Source: an uncultured Oscillospiraceae bacterium (GTDB lineage Bacteria; Bacillota; Clostridia; Oscillospirales; Oscillospiraceae). Taken from it: a stretch of 64,000 nucleotides of DNA. Shown here piece after piece: positions 48,506-57,373 of the stretch. Below the pieces are notes generated by a model. That model was not told the origin of the DNA. It saw only the letters and a program-made list of their open reading frames with translations, and made no database searches. The stretch covers positions 62,001 to 126,000 of the forward strand of contig CAJUCA010000001.1 in the NCBI GenBank assembly GCA_910585265.1. Reading direction: 5' to 3'. The translations under genes and the position numbers were made by a program. Position 1 is the stretch's first letter. Every line of letters starts with the position of its first letter.

Positions 48506-50902
48506 TCATTTCATGTTCCAGATGTTCTGGGCGTACTCCTCCACCGCCCGGTCGGCGGAGAAGAAGCCCGCCTTGGCGATGTTCACCAGGGACATCTTGT
48601 TGAACCGGGCCTTGTCGCCGTAGATGGCGGACACGTCCCGCTGGGCGCGCACGTAGTCGTGGAAGTCCGCCAGACACATATAGGGATCGGCGGGGCCCTT
48701 GTGGTTGGTGGTCAGGGAACGCACGATGTCATCAAAGTGCATTCCGCCGATGCCGCCCATGAGCAGATCCATGACGGCCTTCAGCTCCGGATCGCCGTGG
48801 ACGTAGTCCAGGGGGCGGTAGCCGCTGCGCCACAGGTCGTTGACCTCCTCGGTCTTGAGGCCGAACAGGACGATGTTGTCGTCCCCCACCTGCTCGTGGA
48901 TCTCCACGTTCGCGCCGTCCAGGGTGCCCAGAGTCACCGCGCCGTTGATCATCAGCTTCATGTTTCCGGTGCCGCTGGCCTCCTTGCCGGCGATGGAGAT
49001 CTGCTCGGAGATCTCGGCGGCGGGGATGATGATCTCCGCCAGGGAGACATTGTAGTCCTCCATAAAGACCACCTTCAGCTTATCCTGAACGTCCGGGTCG
49101 TGGTTGACCAGGTTGGACACGGACACAATGAGCTGGATGATCTGCTTCGCCATGATATATCCGGCGGACGCCTTGGCGGCGAACACGAAGGTGCGGGGCT
49201 GGAAGGGCGCGCCGGGATTGTGCTTGATCTCCAGATACATATGGAGGATCTGGAGGACGTTCAGCAGCTGCCGCTTGTACTCGTGGAGCCGCTTGATCTG
49301 CACGTCGAACAGGGAGCCGGGGTCTACCACGATGCCGTTGCGCTTGAGGATCAGATCCGCCAGCCGCTTCTTGTTCTCCAGCTTGATGTCCTGGAGCCGC
49401 TGGAGCACCTGCTTGTCGTCCTTGAACTTCAGCAGCTTTTCCAGCTCCCGGCTGTCCTTGGTGAAGCCGTCCCCGATAAGCTCCTTCAGCAGGGCCGTCA
49501 GCTCCGGGTTGGACTGGCACAGCCAGCGGCGGTAGGCGATGCCGTTGGTGACGTTGCAGAAATGATCCGGCTCCATCTCGTAGTAGTCCCGGAAGATGGA
49601 GTTGGTGAGGATCTCGGAGTGGAGCTTGGACACGCCGTTTACCTTGTGGCAGGCGGATAGGCACAGGTTGGCCATGCGGATCTCATGGCGGCTGATGACG
49701 GCCATATACTCGATCTTGCCCGTGTCATTGCCATAAAATTCGTGGAGCCGGGCCCGCAGGCGGCGGTCGATCTCCTCCACAATCTGGTACACCCGGGGCA
49801 GGAGCTGCTGGAACAGATCCACGCTCCACCGCTCCAGGGCCTCGCTCATGACGGTGTGGTTGGTGTAGGACAGGGTGCGGCAGGTGATGTCCCAGGCCTT
49901 GTCCCAGGGGTAGTCGTACTCGTCCACCAGCAGGCGCATCAGCTCGGGCACGCACAGGGCGGGATGGGTGTCGTTGATGTGGATGGACACCTTGTCGGGC
50001 AGGTTGTCCAGGCTCCGGTTCTCCCGCAGGTGCTTTCTCAGAATGGTCTGCACAGAGGCGGACACCAGCAGATACTGCTGGCGCAGGCGCAGCCGCTTGC
50101 CCTCGGTGTGGTCGTCGGCGGGGTAGAGCACCTTGGAAATGACCTCCGCCATGGTGTCCCCCTCCAGGGCCTTGGCGTAATCGCCCCGGGAGAAGGCGGA
50201 CATATCGAAGCTCTTGGGGGACTTGGCGGACCACAGCACCAGGGGGTTGACGGCCTTGCTGTCATACCCGGAAATATACATCTTGTTGGGCACCGCCATG
50301 ACGGACTGGTAGTTCAGGTGGGCGGCCCGGAAGCGGCCGTTGTCCTCCCAGGTGTGGATGTTTCCGCCGAAGCGCACCTCCACCGCCTCGCCCTCGTGGG
50401 GCACCAGCCACACGTCGCCCATGCTCAGCCAGTCGTCGGGGAACTCCACCTGCCAGCCGTCCACGATCTTCTGCTTGAAGATGCCGAACTCATAGCGGAT
50501 GGAATAGCCCGTCATGGGCAGATCCAGGCTGGCGGCGGAGTCCATGTAGCAGGAGGCCAGACGGCCCAGGCCGCCGTTGCCCAGACCCGCGTCGGGCTCG
50601 ATCTCGTACAGGTCGTGGATATCCACGCCGCACTTGTCCAGGGCCTTGGCGAACACGTCCTCCAGCCCCAGGTTGTAAAGGTTGTTCCGCAGGGAGGTGC
50701 CCACCAGAAACTCCATGGACATATAGTAGACCTGCTTGCCCTGGTTCTTGCGGTGGAACTCCGCGCTCTTGCTGGCCAGCATCCCGTTCACCACATAGCA
50801 CAGGGCCCGGTACATCTGCTGGGGAGAAGCGGTGGTCATGGAGCAGCCGTACCGCACCAGCAGCATCTCGTCCATTTGCTTGATAACCTGTTTTTGATCC
50901 AT
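48506..50902 (-). CDS. glgP: Glycogen phosphorylase
   Basis: GlgP removes terminal glucose from glycogen or maltodextrin as glucose-1-phosphate. The 798-residue protein shows the GT35 family marks: YYMSMEFLVGTSLRNNL, GLGNGGLGRLASCYMDS, VHINDTHPAL-type SIHINDTHPALCVPE, and the PLP lysine in AAKASAGYIMAKQII; EASGTGNMKLMINGAVTLGT (in part) is the phosphate/PLP site. The ATG at 50902 is 12 bp after AAGGGA. A 10-bp perfect hairpin lies in its leader. It has its own promoter after glgA. Confidence 0.96.
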   Translation of the reverse strand: MDQKQVIKQMDEMLLVRYGCSMTTASPQQMYRALCYVVNGMLASKSAEFHRKNQGKQVYYMSMEFLVGTSLRNNLYNLGLEDVFAKALDKCGVDIHDLYEIEPDAGLGNGGLGRLASCYMDSAASLDLPMTGYSIRYEFGIFKQKIVDGWQVEFPDDWLSMGDVWLVPHEGEAVEVRFGGNIHTWEDNGRFRAAHLNYQSVMAVPNKMYISGYDSKAVNPLVLWSAKSPKSFDMSAFSRGDYAKALEGDTMAEVISKVLYPADDHTEGKRLRLRQQYLLVSASVQTILRKHLRENRSLDNLPDKVSIHINDTHPALCVPELMRLLVDEYDYPWDKAWDITCRTLSYTNHTVMSEALERWSVDLFQQLLPRVYQIVEEIDRRLRARLHEFYGNDTGKIEYMAVISRHEIRMANLCLSACHKVNGVSKLHSEILTNSIFRDYYEMEPDHFCNVTNGIAYRRWLCQSNPELTALLKELIGDGFTKDSRELEKLLKFKDDKQVLQRLQDIKLENKKRLADLILKRNGIVVDPGSLFDVQIKRLHEYKRQLLNVLQILHMYLEIKHNPGAPFQPRTFVFAAKASAGYIMAKQIIQLIVSVSNLVNHDPDVQDKLKVVFMEDYNVSLAEIIIPAAEISEQISIAGKEASGTGNMKLMINGAVTLGTLDGANVEIHEQVGDDNIVLFGLKTEEVNDLWRSGYRPLDYVHGDPELKAVMDLLMGGIGGMHFDDIVRSLTTNHKGPADPYMCLADFHDYVRAQRDVSAIYGDKARFNKMSLVNIAKAGFFSADRAVEEYAQNIWNMK

Positions 50903-50977
50903 ATGTTGATCTGTTCCCTTCTTAACCGGCCCGGGGCCGGGAATTGACGAACTTTTCCAATCCTTCCCGAAAGCGCA

Positions 50978-51007
50978 AGTCACAGCCCGCTCCCGCAGGC
51001 TGTGACT
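50978..51007 (-). promoter_or_regulatory. Hairpin in the glgP leader
   Basis: AGTCACAGCC and GGCTGTGACT form a perfect 10-bp stem with a 10-base loop about 20-50 nt after the predicted start. No U-tract follows, so it is more likely an RNA-stability or regulatory element than a terminator. Confidence 0.45.
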
Positions 51008-51033
51008 GCACCGGGCCAGGTAAATGCCCATTT

Positions 51034-51063
51034 ATTATATCACACTATCAAGTGAATTTGCAC
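51034..51063 (-). promoter_or_regulatory. Probable promoter of glgP
   Basis: TATAAT (51039-51034) with a weaker GTGCAA (51063-51058) 18 bp upstream on the minus strand. The imperfect palindrome TCACTTGATAGTGTGA lies between them and could be an operator. Confidence 0.5.
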
Positions 51064-51136
51064 TACTTTTTTCACTTTTTTCGTGTAACTGTGAAAATGA
51101 AGAAAATGAGCCAAAATTTCGGTTAAAATTCGTCAC

Positions 51137-52570
51137 TTACTCCATCATTGAGCGGTAAATATCCCAATACTCCTGGACAGAACGCTTCCAGGAACTGTCA
51201 TAGGCCATCACGCTCTTTTGCAGAGCTGTCCAATGCTCCTTATCGTGGAACAAAGACTCCCCCCGGCGCACCGCGTCCAGCATATCGTGGGCGTTGTAGC
51301 TCTTGAAGGTAAAGCCGTTCCCCTCCCCCGTCTCGATGTTGTAGGCGGGCACCGTGTCAAACAACCCCCCGGTCTCCCGGACGATGGGAATGGTGCCGTA
51401 CCGCATAGCGATGAGCTGGGTCAGGCCGCAGGGCTCCTGCTTGGAGGGCATGAGGACCAGATCCGCCCCGGCATACGCCTGATGGGCCAGGGTGTTGTCG
51501 AACACGATGTTGGCGGACATCTTGGCGGGGAAGCGTCCCGCGTAGGAGCGGAACATCTCCTCATACTGCCACTCTCCGGTACCGATCACCACCAGCTGGA
51601 GGTCGTCCCACATCAGGTCGTCCATCACCCGCTGAACCAGATCCACGCCCTTGTGCCCCACCAGCCGGGTGATCATGATGATCAGGGGCACATCGTCCCG
51701 GACCGCCAGACCCAAACGCTCCTGGAGGAACTTCTTGTTCTCCGCCTTCTTCTCCAGGCTGTCCGCGTCAAACCCGGCGTAGAGCAGGGGGTCCGCGGCC
51801 GGGTTGAACTCGTCCAGGTCGATGCCGTTCACCACGCCGTTGAGCTTATAGCTGTGCTGGCGCAGAACGTCGTGAAGCCCGTGGGCGAAGTAGGGGTTCT
51901 GAATCTCAAAGGCATAGGTGTGGGACACGGTGCTCACCCGGTCGGACACCAGGATGGCGGCCTTCATCAGGTTGGTGCAGTTGTCGAAGTGCATGGTGCC
52001 CTTCCAGTCCTCGGGCAGGCCCAGCACCTCGTCCACAAAGGAGTCCGGGAACCGGCCCTGGTACTCCATGTTGTGGATGGTGTACAGGGTGCGGATAGCC
52101 TGATAGGACGGCAGGTGCATATAGTGGGCCCGGAGGAACACGGGCACCAGGGCGGTCTGCCAGTCGTTGGCGTGGATCACGTCGGGATACCAGGCCAAAT
52201 GCTGGAGGGCCTCCAAAATGGCCTTGGAGAAGAAGGCGAACCGCTCCCCGTCGTCATAGTGTCCGTAACAGCCGTCCCGGTAGAAATAGTATTCGTTGTC
52301 GATGAAGTAGTATTGGAGCTTCTTGCGCTTGCTCACCGCCCGGAACAGGCCCGCGTACACATTCCGCCAGGACAGGGGGACGGTAAAGTTTGTGATGTAC
52401 TCCAGCTCAAACTCCGGATTGTCCTTGATGGCCTTGTAGTAGGGCAGGAATACCGCCACCTCAGTGTTGGGAGACTCGGCCAGAGCCTTGGGGAGGGCGG
52501 CGGCTACGTCCCCCAGCCCCCCGGTCTTGACAAAGGGCGCGGCCTCGCTGGAGGCAAGCAGGATTTTCAT
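51137..52570 (-). CDS. glgA: Glycogen synthase (ADP-glucose)
   Basis: GlgA extends alpha-1,4-glucan chains from ADP-glucose. The 477-residue GT5 protein starts KILLASSEAAPFVKTGGLGDV (in part), with the substrate-binding KTGGL at residues 15-19, then VIHANDWQTALVPVFL, VVNGIDLDEFNP and the C-terminal PSKQEPCGLTQLIAMRYGT (nucleotide site). Its ATG overlaps the glgD stop by 4 bp. It ends the glgBCDA operon. Confidence 0.97.
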   Translation of the reverse strand: MKILLASSEAAPFVKTGGLGDVAAALPKALAESPNTEVAVFLPYYKAIKDNPEFELEYITNFTVPLSWRNVYAGLFRAVSKRKKLQYYFIDNEYYFYRDGCYGHYDDGERFAFFSKAILEALQHLAWYPDVIHANDWQTALVPVFLRAHYMHLPSYQAIRTLYTIHNMEYQGRFPDSFVDEVLGLPEDWKGTMHFDNCTNLMKAAILVSDRVSTVSHTYAFEIQNPYFAHGLHDVLRQHSYKLNGVVNGIDLDEFNPAADPLLYAGFDADSLEKKAENKKFLQERLGLAVRDDVPLIIMITRLVGHKGVDLVQRVMDDLMWDDLQLVVIGTGEWQYEEMFRSYAGRFPAKMSANIVFDNTLAHQAYAGADLVLMPSKQEPCGLTQLIAMRYGTIPIVRETGGLFDTVPAYNIETGEGNGFTFKSYNAHDMLDAVRRGESLFHDKEHWTALQKSVMAYDSSWKRSVQEYWDIYRSMME

Positions 52571-53688
52571 ACGGTGACTCCTTTACGAATGACCACGGGA
52601 TTGGACTCCAGGCCCTTGAGCTGCGCGCCGCTGGTGATGTTGACCCACTTGTCCACCACCACGTTCTCCAGGCTGGCACCCTCGCCCACCAAGCTGCCCT
52701 GCATGATCACGCAGTTCTTCAGGGTCGCGCCCTTGCCGATCTTCACGCCCCGGGAGAGGACACAGTTCTCCACCTTGCCCTCGATGATGCAGCCGTCGGC
52801 GATCACGCAGCCGCTGACCTCGCACTCCGTACCGTAGTGGCAGGGCACCTCGTCGGTGACGCGGGTAAAGATGGGACGGTCGCCCCGGAACAGCGGGGTG
52901 CCCACGGCGCAGTCAACGATGGACAGGCTGCTGCGGAAATACTCCTCCACGCTGCGGATGCGCAGCACCACATCGTCCACCTGGTAGAGGTTGATGGACA
53001 GGCGGCCCCGGTTGAACTCGTGCTGGATGAAGTCCCGCAGGAAGTCGTAGATGCCCCGGGAGGTATAGTCCCGGATCACGTTGATCAGGAAATCCCGGGA
53101 GATGATCATGTGGCCCATGCTGGCGTAGTCGCCGGCCTTGGCGACGCAGTCCAGGGCATAGGAGGTCACCCGGTGGCTGGGGTCGGCCCGCAGGACGGAG
53201 ACATAGTTCTCCTGGGAAGGCTCGCTCTCCAGGGTGGCCAGCATCGTGATATCACAGCCGCTGGCGATGTGGGCCTCCAGGGCGGGGCGGTAGTCGATGT
53301 TACACACCACATAGGCGTCCGCCAGCAGGACGTAGGGGGTGGTGGTGATGGTCTCCAGGTAGTCCAGCGCGTTGCGCAGATCGTCCAGCTTGCCCCGGTT
53401 GTTGGCCCCCACGTTCTCGGTGGCGAAGGGCGGCAGGAGCTGAAGGCCGCCGTTCTTCCGGTTCAGGTCGTACTGCTGGGCGTTGTTCAGGTGATCCATC
53501 AGGGAGTGGTAGTGCTGGGTGGCCAGCACGCCCACGTTGGTGATGCCGGAGTTGACCATATTGGACAGCACGAAATCCACCAGGCGGTAACGCCCGCCGA
53601 AGGGGATGGCGGCCATATTGCGGTCGTAAGTAAAGGTGCCGAGCTCACCGGAGTACATCTCAGAGAAAATAATACCAGTCATGTTCAT
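52567..53688 (-). CDS. glgD: GlgD, ADP-glucose pyrophosphorylase regulatory-type subunit
   Basis: GlgD pairs with GlgC in Firmicutes and raises its activity. The 373-residue protein keeps the nucleotidyltransferase fold (FGGRYRLVDFVLSNMVNSG, residues about 28-46) and the left-handed beta-helix C-terminus (CVIADGCIIEGKVENCVLSRG), but the N-terminal GGxGxRL loop of GlgC is replaced by FSEMYSGELG, so it is probably inactive alone. The ATG at 53688 overlaps no gene and lies 13 bp from the glgC stop. Confidence 0.94.
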   Translation of the reverse strand: MNMTGIIFSEMYSGELGTFTYDRNMAAIPFGGRYRLVDFVLSNMVNSGITNVGVLATQHYHSLMDHLNNAQQYDLNRKNGGLQLLPPFATENVGANNRGKLDDLRNALDYLETITTTPYVLLADAYVVCNIDYRPALEAHIASGCDITMLATLESEPSQENYVSVLRADPSHRVTSYALDCVAKAGDYASMGHMIISRDFLINVIRDYTSRGIYDFLRDFIQHEFNRGRLSINLYQVDDVVLRIRSVEEYFRSSLSIVDCAVGTPLFRGDRPIFTRVTDEVPCHYGTECEVSGCVIADGCIIEGKVENCVLSRGVKIGKGATLKNCVIMQGSLVGEGASLENVVVDKWVNITSGAQLKGLESNPVVIRKGVTV

Positions 53689-53701
53689 GGTGGACACCCC
53701 C

Positions 53702-54892
53702 TTAAACAATTTCCTTGGGTTTGATGACGGAGCCGGCGGGGAGGGTTTTCTTGTGGCCCACCACGGTGATGCCCCAGTCCTCGTTGGGGCAGTTCTCCGG
53801 CCGTTCGCCGATCTTCACGCCCTCCTCAATGACGCAGCCCTCGCCCACGATGGCATAGCTGACGTTCGCGCCCTTGCACACCCTGGTGTTGGGCATGATC
53901 ACCGCCCCGGTGATGATCGCGCCCTCCTCCACCTCGCAGTCGGTGTAGAGGACGGAGTGCTCCACGGTGCCCCGGATGATACAGCCCTCCGCCACGAAGG
54001 AGTTGGTCACCCGCGCGCCCGGATCGATGCGGGTGGCGGGGGAGGCGTAGTTCCGGGCGTAGACCCGGAAGGAGGAATCCCGCATATTGATGGGATCGGT
54101 GGGGTCCAGCAGATCCATATTGGCGTCCCACAGGCTCTCCAGGGTGCCCACGTCCTTCCAGTAGCCCTCGAAGGCATAGGCGAACATGGGGCGGCCGTCC
54201 CGCAGGAAGGCGGGGATGATGTTCTTGCCGAAATCATTCTCCGACTTGGGGTCGGCCTCATCATCAATGAGGTACTGTTTCAGGGCGGACCAGGTGAAGA
54301 TGTACACGCCCATAGAGGCCAGATTGCTCTTGGGCTTCTTGGGCTTCTCCTCGAAGTCGGTGATGGCATCGTTTTCATCGGTGCTCATGATGCCCATGCG
54401 GGTGGCTTCCTCCAGGGAGACCGGCATGACGGCGATGGTGCACTCGGAGCCCTTCTCCTTGTGGAACTGGAGCATCTTGTTGTAGTCCATCTTATAGATG
54501 TGGTCGCCGGACAGGATCACCACGTACTCGGGATTATAGCGGTCCACAAAGGGGATGTTCTGGTAGATGGCGTTGGCGGTGCCCTTGTACCAGGACTCGG
54601 TCTTGGACTGGGTGTAGGGCGGCAGGATGTGGGCTCCGCCCCAGTTGCGGTTCAGATCCCAGGGCTGGCCGTTTCCGATGTAGTCGTTCAGCTCCAGGGG
54701 CTGGTACTGGGTGAGCACGCCCACGGTGTCGATGCCGGAGTTGACGCAGTTGGACAGCGGAAAATCGATGATGCGGTACTTGCCGCCGAAGGGCACCGCG
54801 GGCTTGGCGGTGTCCTGGGTCAGGCAGTACAGGCGGCTGCCCTGGCCTCCGGCCAGAAGCATGGCGATACATTCTTTTCTACGCTCGGACAA
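53702..54892 (-). CDS. glgC: Glucose-1-phosphate adenylyltransferase
   Basis: GlgC makes ADP-glucose from glucose-1-phosphate and ATP, the committed step. The 396-residue protein has MLLAGGQGSRL (residues 11-21), KPAVPFGGKYRIIDFPLSN, VVILSGDHIYKMDY and FEEKPKKPKSNLASMGVYIF (in part), then the beta-helix domain. It lies 20 bp after glgB and 13 bp before glgD. Confidence 0.97.
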   Translation of the reverse strand: MSERRKECIAMLLAGGQGSRLYCLTQDTAKPAVPFGGKYRIIDFPLSNCVNSGIDTVGVLTQYQPLELNDYIGNGQPWDLNRNWGGAHILPPYTQSKTESWYKGTANAIYQNIPFVDRYNPEYVVILSGDHIYKMDYNKMLQFHKEKGSECTIAVMPVSLEEATRMGIMSTDENDAITDFEEKPKKPKSNLASMGVYIFTWSALKQYLIDDEADPKSENDFGKNIIPAFLRDGRPMFAYAFEGYWKDVGTLESLWDANMDLLDPTDPINMRDSSFRVYARNYASPATRIDPGARVTNSFVAEGCIIRGTVEHSVLYTDCEVEEGAIITGAVIMPNTRVCKGANVSYAIVGEGCVIEEGVKIGERPENCPNEDWGITVVGHKKTLPAGSVIKPKEIV

Positions 54893-54912
54893 AGTGATCT
54901 CCCCCTCAAGTA

Positions 54913-57069
54913 TTACTTGGATTCGGCTTCGGTTTTCTTGGCAGCGGGTTTGCGCTTGGGCTTCGCCTCCCCGGTGTCGGCTTTTTTGGCCCGGGGCTTG
55001 CGGACGGGCTTGGCCTCGGCGGGCGCGGCGTCCGCCTTGGGCTTGCGGCCGGGCTTCTTCTTTGGCGCGGGCGTCTCCGTCTCCGCCGCCGCAGGCTGGG
55101 CGGACTTCTTCGCCGGGGCCTTGCGGGGCTTCTGGGAGGCCCCGTCCTTCTCCTGGGCCTCCTCCTTGGCGGCGCGGGGACTGGCCTTGCGCTCATAGAA
55201 TACGGTGGACATGGCGGGCAGGGTCAGGGACACGGCATAGGGCAGTCCGTGCAGCTCCTTCTTCTGGGCCTTCACGGGGAGCAGCTCCGTGCCCGCTCCG
55301 CCGTACCTGGCGTCGTCGCTGGACAGCACGGGGACATAGGTGCCCGCCTTGGGCACGCCGATCTCATAACCGGTGCGCTCCACGGGGCAGAAGTTACACA
55401 CCACGATGATCTCCTTCCCCTTCTCGTCAATGCGGCGGAAGGAGATCACGCTCTGCTCGCTGTCGTCGCAGGCGATCCACTGGAAGCCCTGCCAGTCGGT
55501 GTCGTTGCTCCACAGGGCGGGGTGGTCCAGGTAGTAGTGGTTCAGATCCCTCACATACGCCCGGAGCTGCTGGTGCTTTTCGAAGTCCAGCAGGAACCAG
55601 TCCAGCTCCTTCTTCTCGTCCCACTCGATAAACTGGCCGAACTCGCCGCCCATGAACAGGAGCTTCTTGCCCGGGTGGGTCATCATGTACCCGTAAAACG
55701 CCCGCAGGCCATGGAACTTGTCGGCGTAGTCCCCCGGCATCTTGTTGATGAGGGAGCACTTCCCATGCACCACCTCGTCGTGGGACAGGGGCAGGACAAA
55801 GTTCTCCGAGAAAGCGTAGGTCAGGGAGAAGGTGATATTGTTATGCTTGCCCTTCCGGAACAGGGGATCGGTGGACATATAGTCCACCATATCGTGCATC
55901 CAGCCCATGTTCCACTTGAAGTTGAAGCCCAGGCCGTTGAAGTCCTCCTTGGGCTTGGTGACGTTGGCGTAGGCGGTGGACTCCTCCGCCACCATGATCA
56001 CGTGGGGATCGAAGGCGAAGGCGGCGGCGTTCATGTCCTGGAGGAAGGCCACCGCGTCCAGGTTGATATTGCCGCCGTACTGGTTGGGTCGCCACTCGCC
56101 GCCCCGGCGTCCGTAATCCAGGTAGAGCATGGAGGCCACCGCGTCCACCCGGATGCCGTCCACGTGGAACTTTTCCAGCCAGTAGACCACGTTGGAGATC
56201 AGGAAGGAGCGCACCTCATACCGGCCGTAATCAAAGATCCGGGTGCCCCAGTCCGGATGCTCCCGGCGGAGGGGATCGGCGGGCTCGTAGCAGTACCCGC
56301 CGTCAAACTCAAACAGGCCGCACTCGTCCCGGGGGAAGTGCGCACCCACCCAGTCGATGATAACGCCGATGCCCCCCTCGTGGCACAGATCCACGAACTT
56401 CATGAAGTCGTGGGGGGTGCCGTACCGGGAGGTGGGGGCGTAGTAGCCCGTAACCTGATAGCCCCAGGAGGGGTCATAGGGGAACTCGCTGACGGGGAGC
56501 AGCTCCACGTGGGTGTAGCCCATCTCCTTTAAGTAGGGCACCAGCTCCTTCGCGCAGTCCACATAGGAGAGGAAATTCCCGTCCTTATGCCGCCGCCAGG
56601 AGCCCAGGTGCATCTCGTAGATGTTCATGGGGCTTTTCAGGATCTCCCGCCTGCCCCGCGCCCGGCGGTAGGCCCCGTCCGTCCACGCAAAGCCGTCCAG
56701 GTCAAAGACCTTGCTGGCGTTCTCCGGCCGGGTGGCGGCATGGGTGGCGTAGGGGTCGGCCCGGAATACGAAGGAGCCGTCGGGCCGCTCGATATAGAAT
56801 TTATACTCGTCGTAGGTCTGGACGCCGGGGATAAACCGCTCCCAGATGCCGGGGGCGATGGGCTCCATCACGGGGGCCTCCTTGTCCCAGCTGTTGAAGC
56901 TGCCCAGCACCCGCACGCTCTTGGCGTGGGGGGCCCACACGCGGAAGACATAGCCCTCCTGTCCGTCCACCGCCTGCCTGTGACAGCCCAGGAACCGGTA
57001 CGCGTCGTGGCTGACGCCGCCGCTGAAGCGGGCGATGGCTTCGCTGAGTTGGTCTGTTTTGTTCAACAT
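54913..57069 (-). CDS. glgB: Glycogen branching enzyme with a 90-residue basic C-terminal extension
   Basis: GlgB moves alpha-1,4 segments to make alpha-1,6 branches. The 718-residue protein has an N-terminal CBM48 domain (FRVWAPHAKSVRVLGSFNSWD), the GH13 barrel with GVIIDWVGAHFP, DGIRVDAVASMLY (nucleophile Asp), MVAEESTAY (acid/base Glu) and LPLSHDEVVHGK, and the usual C-terminal beta domain ending about residue 628. After that come 90 residues made mostly of Lys, Ala, Pro, Glu and Arg, with KKKPGRKPK and RKPRAKK motifs, which ordinary GlgB lacks. The ATG at 57069 follows GGAGG. Confidence 0.95.
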   Translation of the reverse strand: MLNKTDQLSEAIARFSGGVSHDAYRFLGCHRQAVDGQEGYVFRVWAPHAKSVRVLGSFNSWDKEAPVMEPIAPGIWERFIPGVQTYDEYKFYIERPDGSFVFRADPYATHAATRPENASKVFDLDGFAWTDGAYRRARGRREILKSPMNIYEMHLGSWRRHKDGNFLSYVDCAKELVPYLKEMGYTHVELLPVSEFPYDPSWGYQVTGYYAPTSRYGTPHDFMKFVDLCHEGGIGVIIDWVGAHFPRDECGLFEFDGGYCYEPADPLRREHPDWGTRIFDYGRYEVRSFLISNVVYWLEKFHVDGIRVDAVASMLYLDYGRRGGEWRPNQYGGNINLDAVAFLQDMNAAAFAFDPHVIMVAEESTAYANVTKPKEDFNGLGFNFKWNMGWMHDMVDYMSTDPLFRKGKHNNITFSLTYAFSENFVLPLSHDEVVHGKCSLINKMPGDYADKFHGLRAFYGYMMTHPGKKLLFMGGEFGQFIEWDEKKELDWFLLDFEKHQQLRAYVRDLNHYYLDHPALWSNDTDWQGFQWIACDDSEQSVISFRRIDEKGKEIIVVCNFCPVERTGYEIGVPKAGTYVPVLSSDDARYGGAGTELLPVKAQKKELHGLPYAVSLTLPAMSTVFYERKASPRAAKEEAQEKDGASQKPRKAPAKKSAQPAAAETETPAPKKKPGRKPKADAAPAEAKPVRKPRAKKADTGEAKPKRKPAAKKTEAESK

Positions 57070-57154
57070 ATCGTGCCTCCAAACCTCCGCCGGATCGGGG
57101 CGGAACCTGTGTAAATAATCCTGGCACGCCCTTGGACGTGCTATGATATCATAC

Positions 57155-57183
57155 ATTATAGCGTGGTTGGCACATAAAGTCAA
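57155..57183 (-). promoter_or_regulatory. Sigma-A promoter of the glgBCDA operon
   Basis: TTGACT (57183-57178) and TATAAT (57160-57155) on the minus strand are 17 bp apart. Confidence 0.75.
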
Positions 57184-57281
57184 GGTGCACAAAAAGCAAA
57201 ACAAAAAGCAGACAGATTCTGTCAATCTATGCGAAATCCTCTGGAAACGTTTTGAAAAACCGGGAAAACCGCCGGATGGGC

Positions 57282-57310
57282 TTGCCATTCCCCGGACACA
57301 GGGGTATAAT
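57282..57310 (+). promoter_or_regulatory. Sigma-A promoter of the second MATE gene
   Basis: TTGCCA (57282-57287) and TATAAT (57305-57310) are 17 bp apart. Confidence 0.75.
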
Positions 57311-57373
57311 AGCCCCCGCGCCGCCGGAAGGGCCGCCGCTTGGATTTTTACAAAGGGAGGAGCGTGCCAAGAA

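Noticed and set aside
57093..57112. GAACCTGTGTAAATAATCC in the glgB leader, resembling one repeat end
   Set aside because: Only one terminus-like match of about 11 bp, no partner end and no core within 200 bp; treated as chance.
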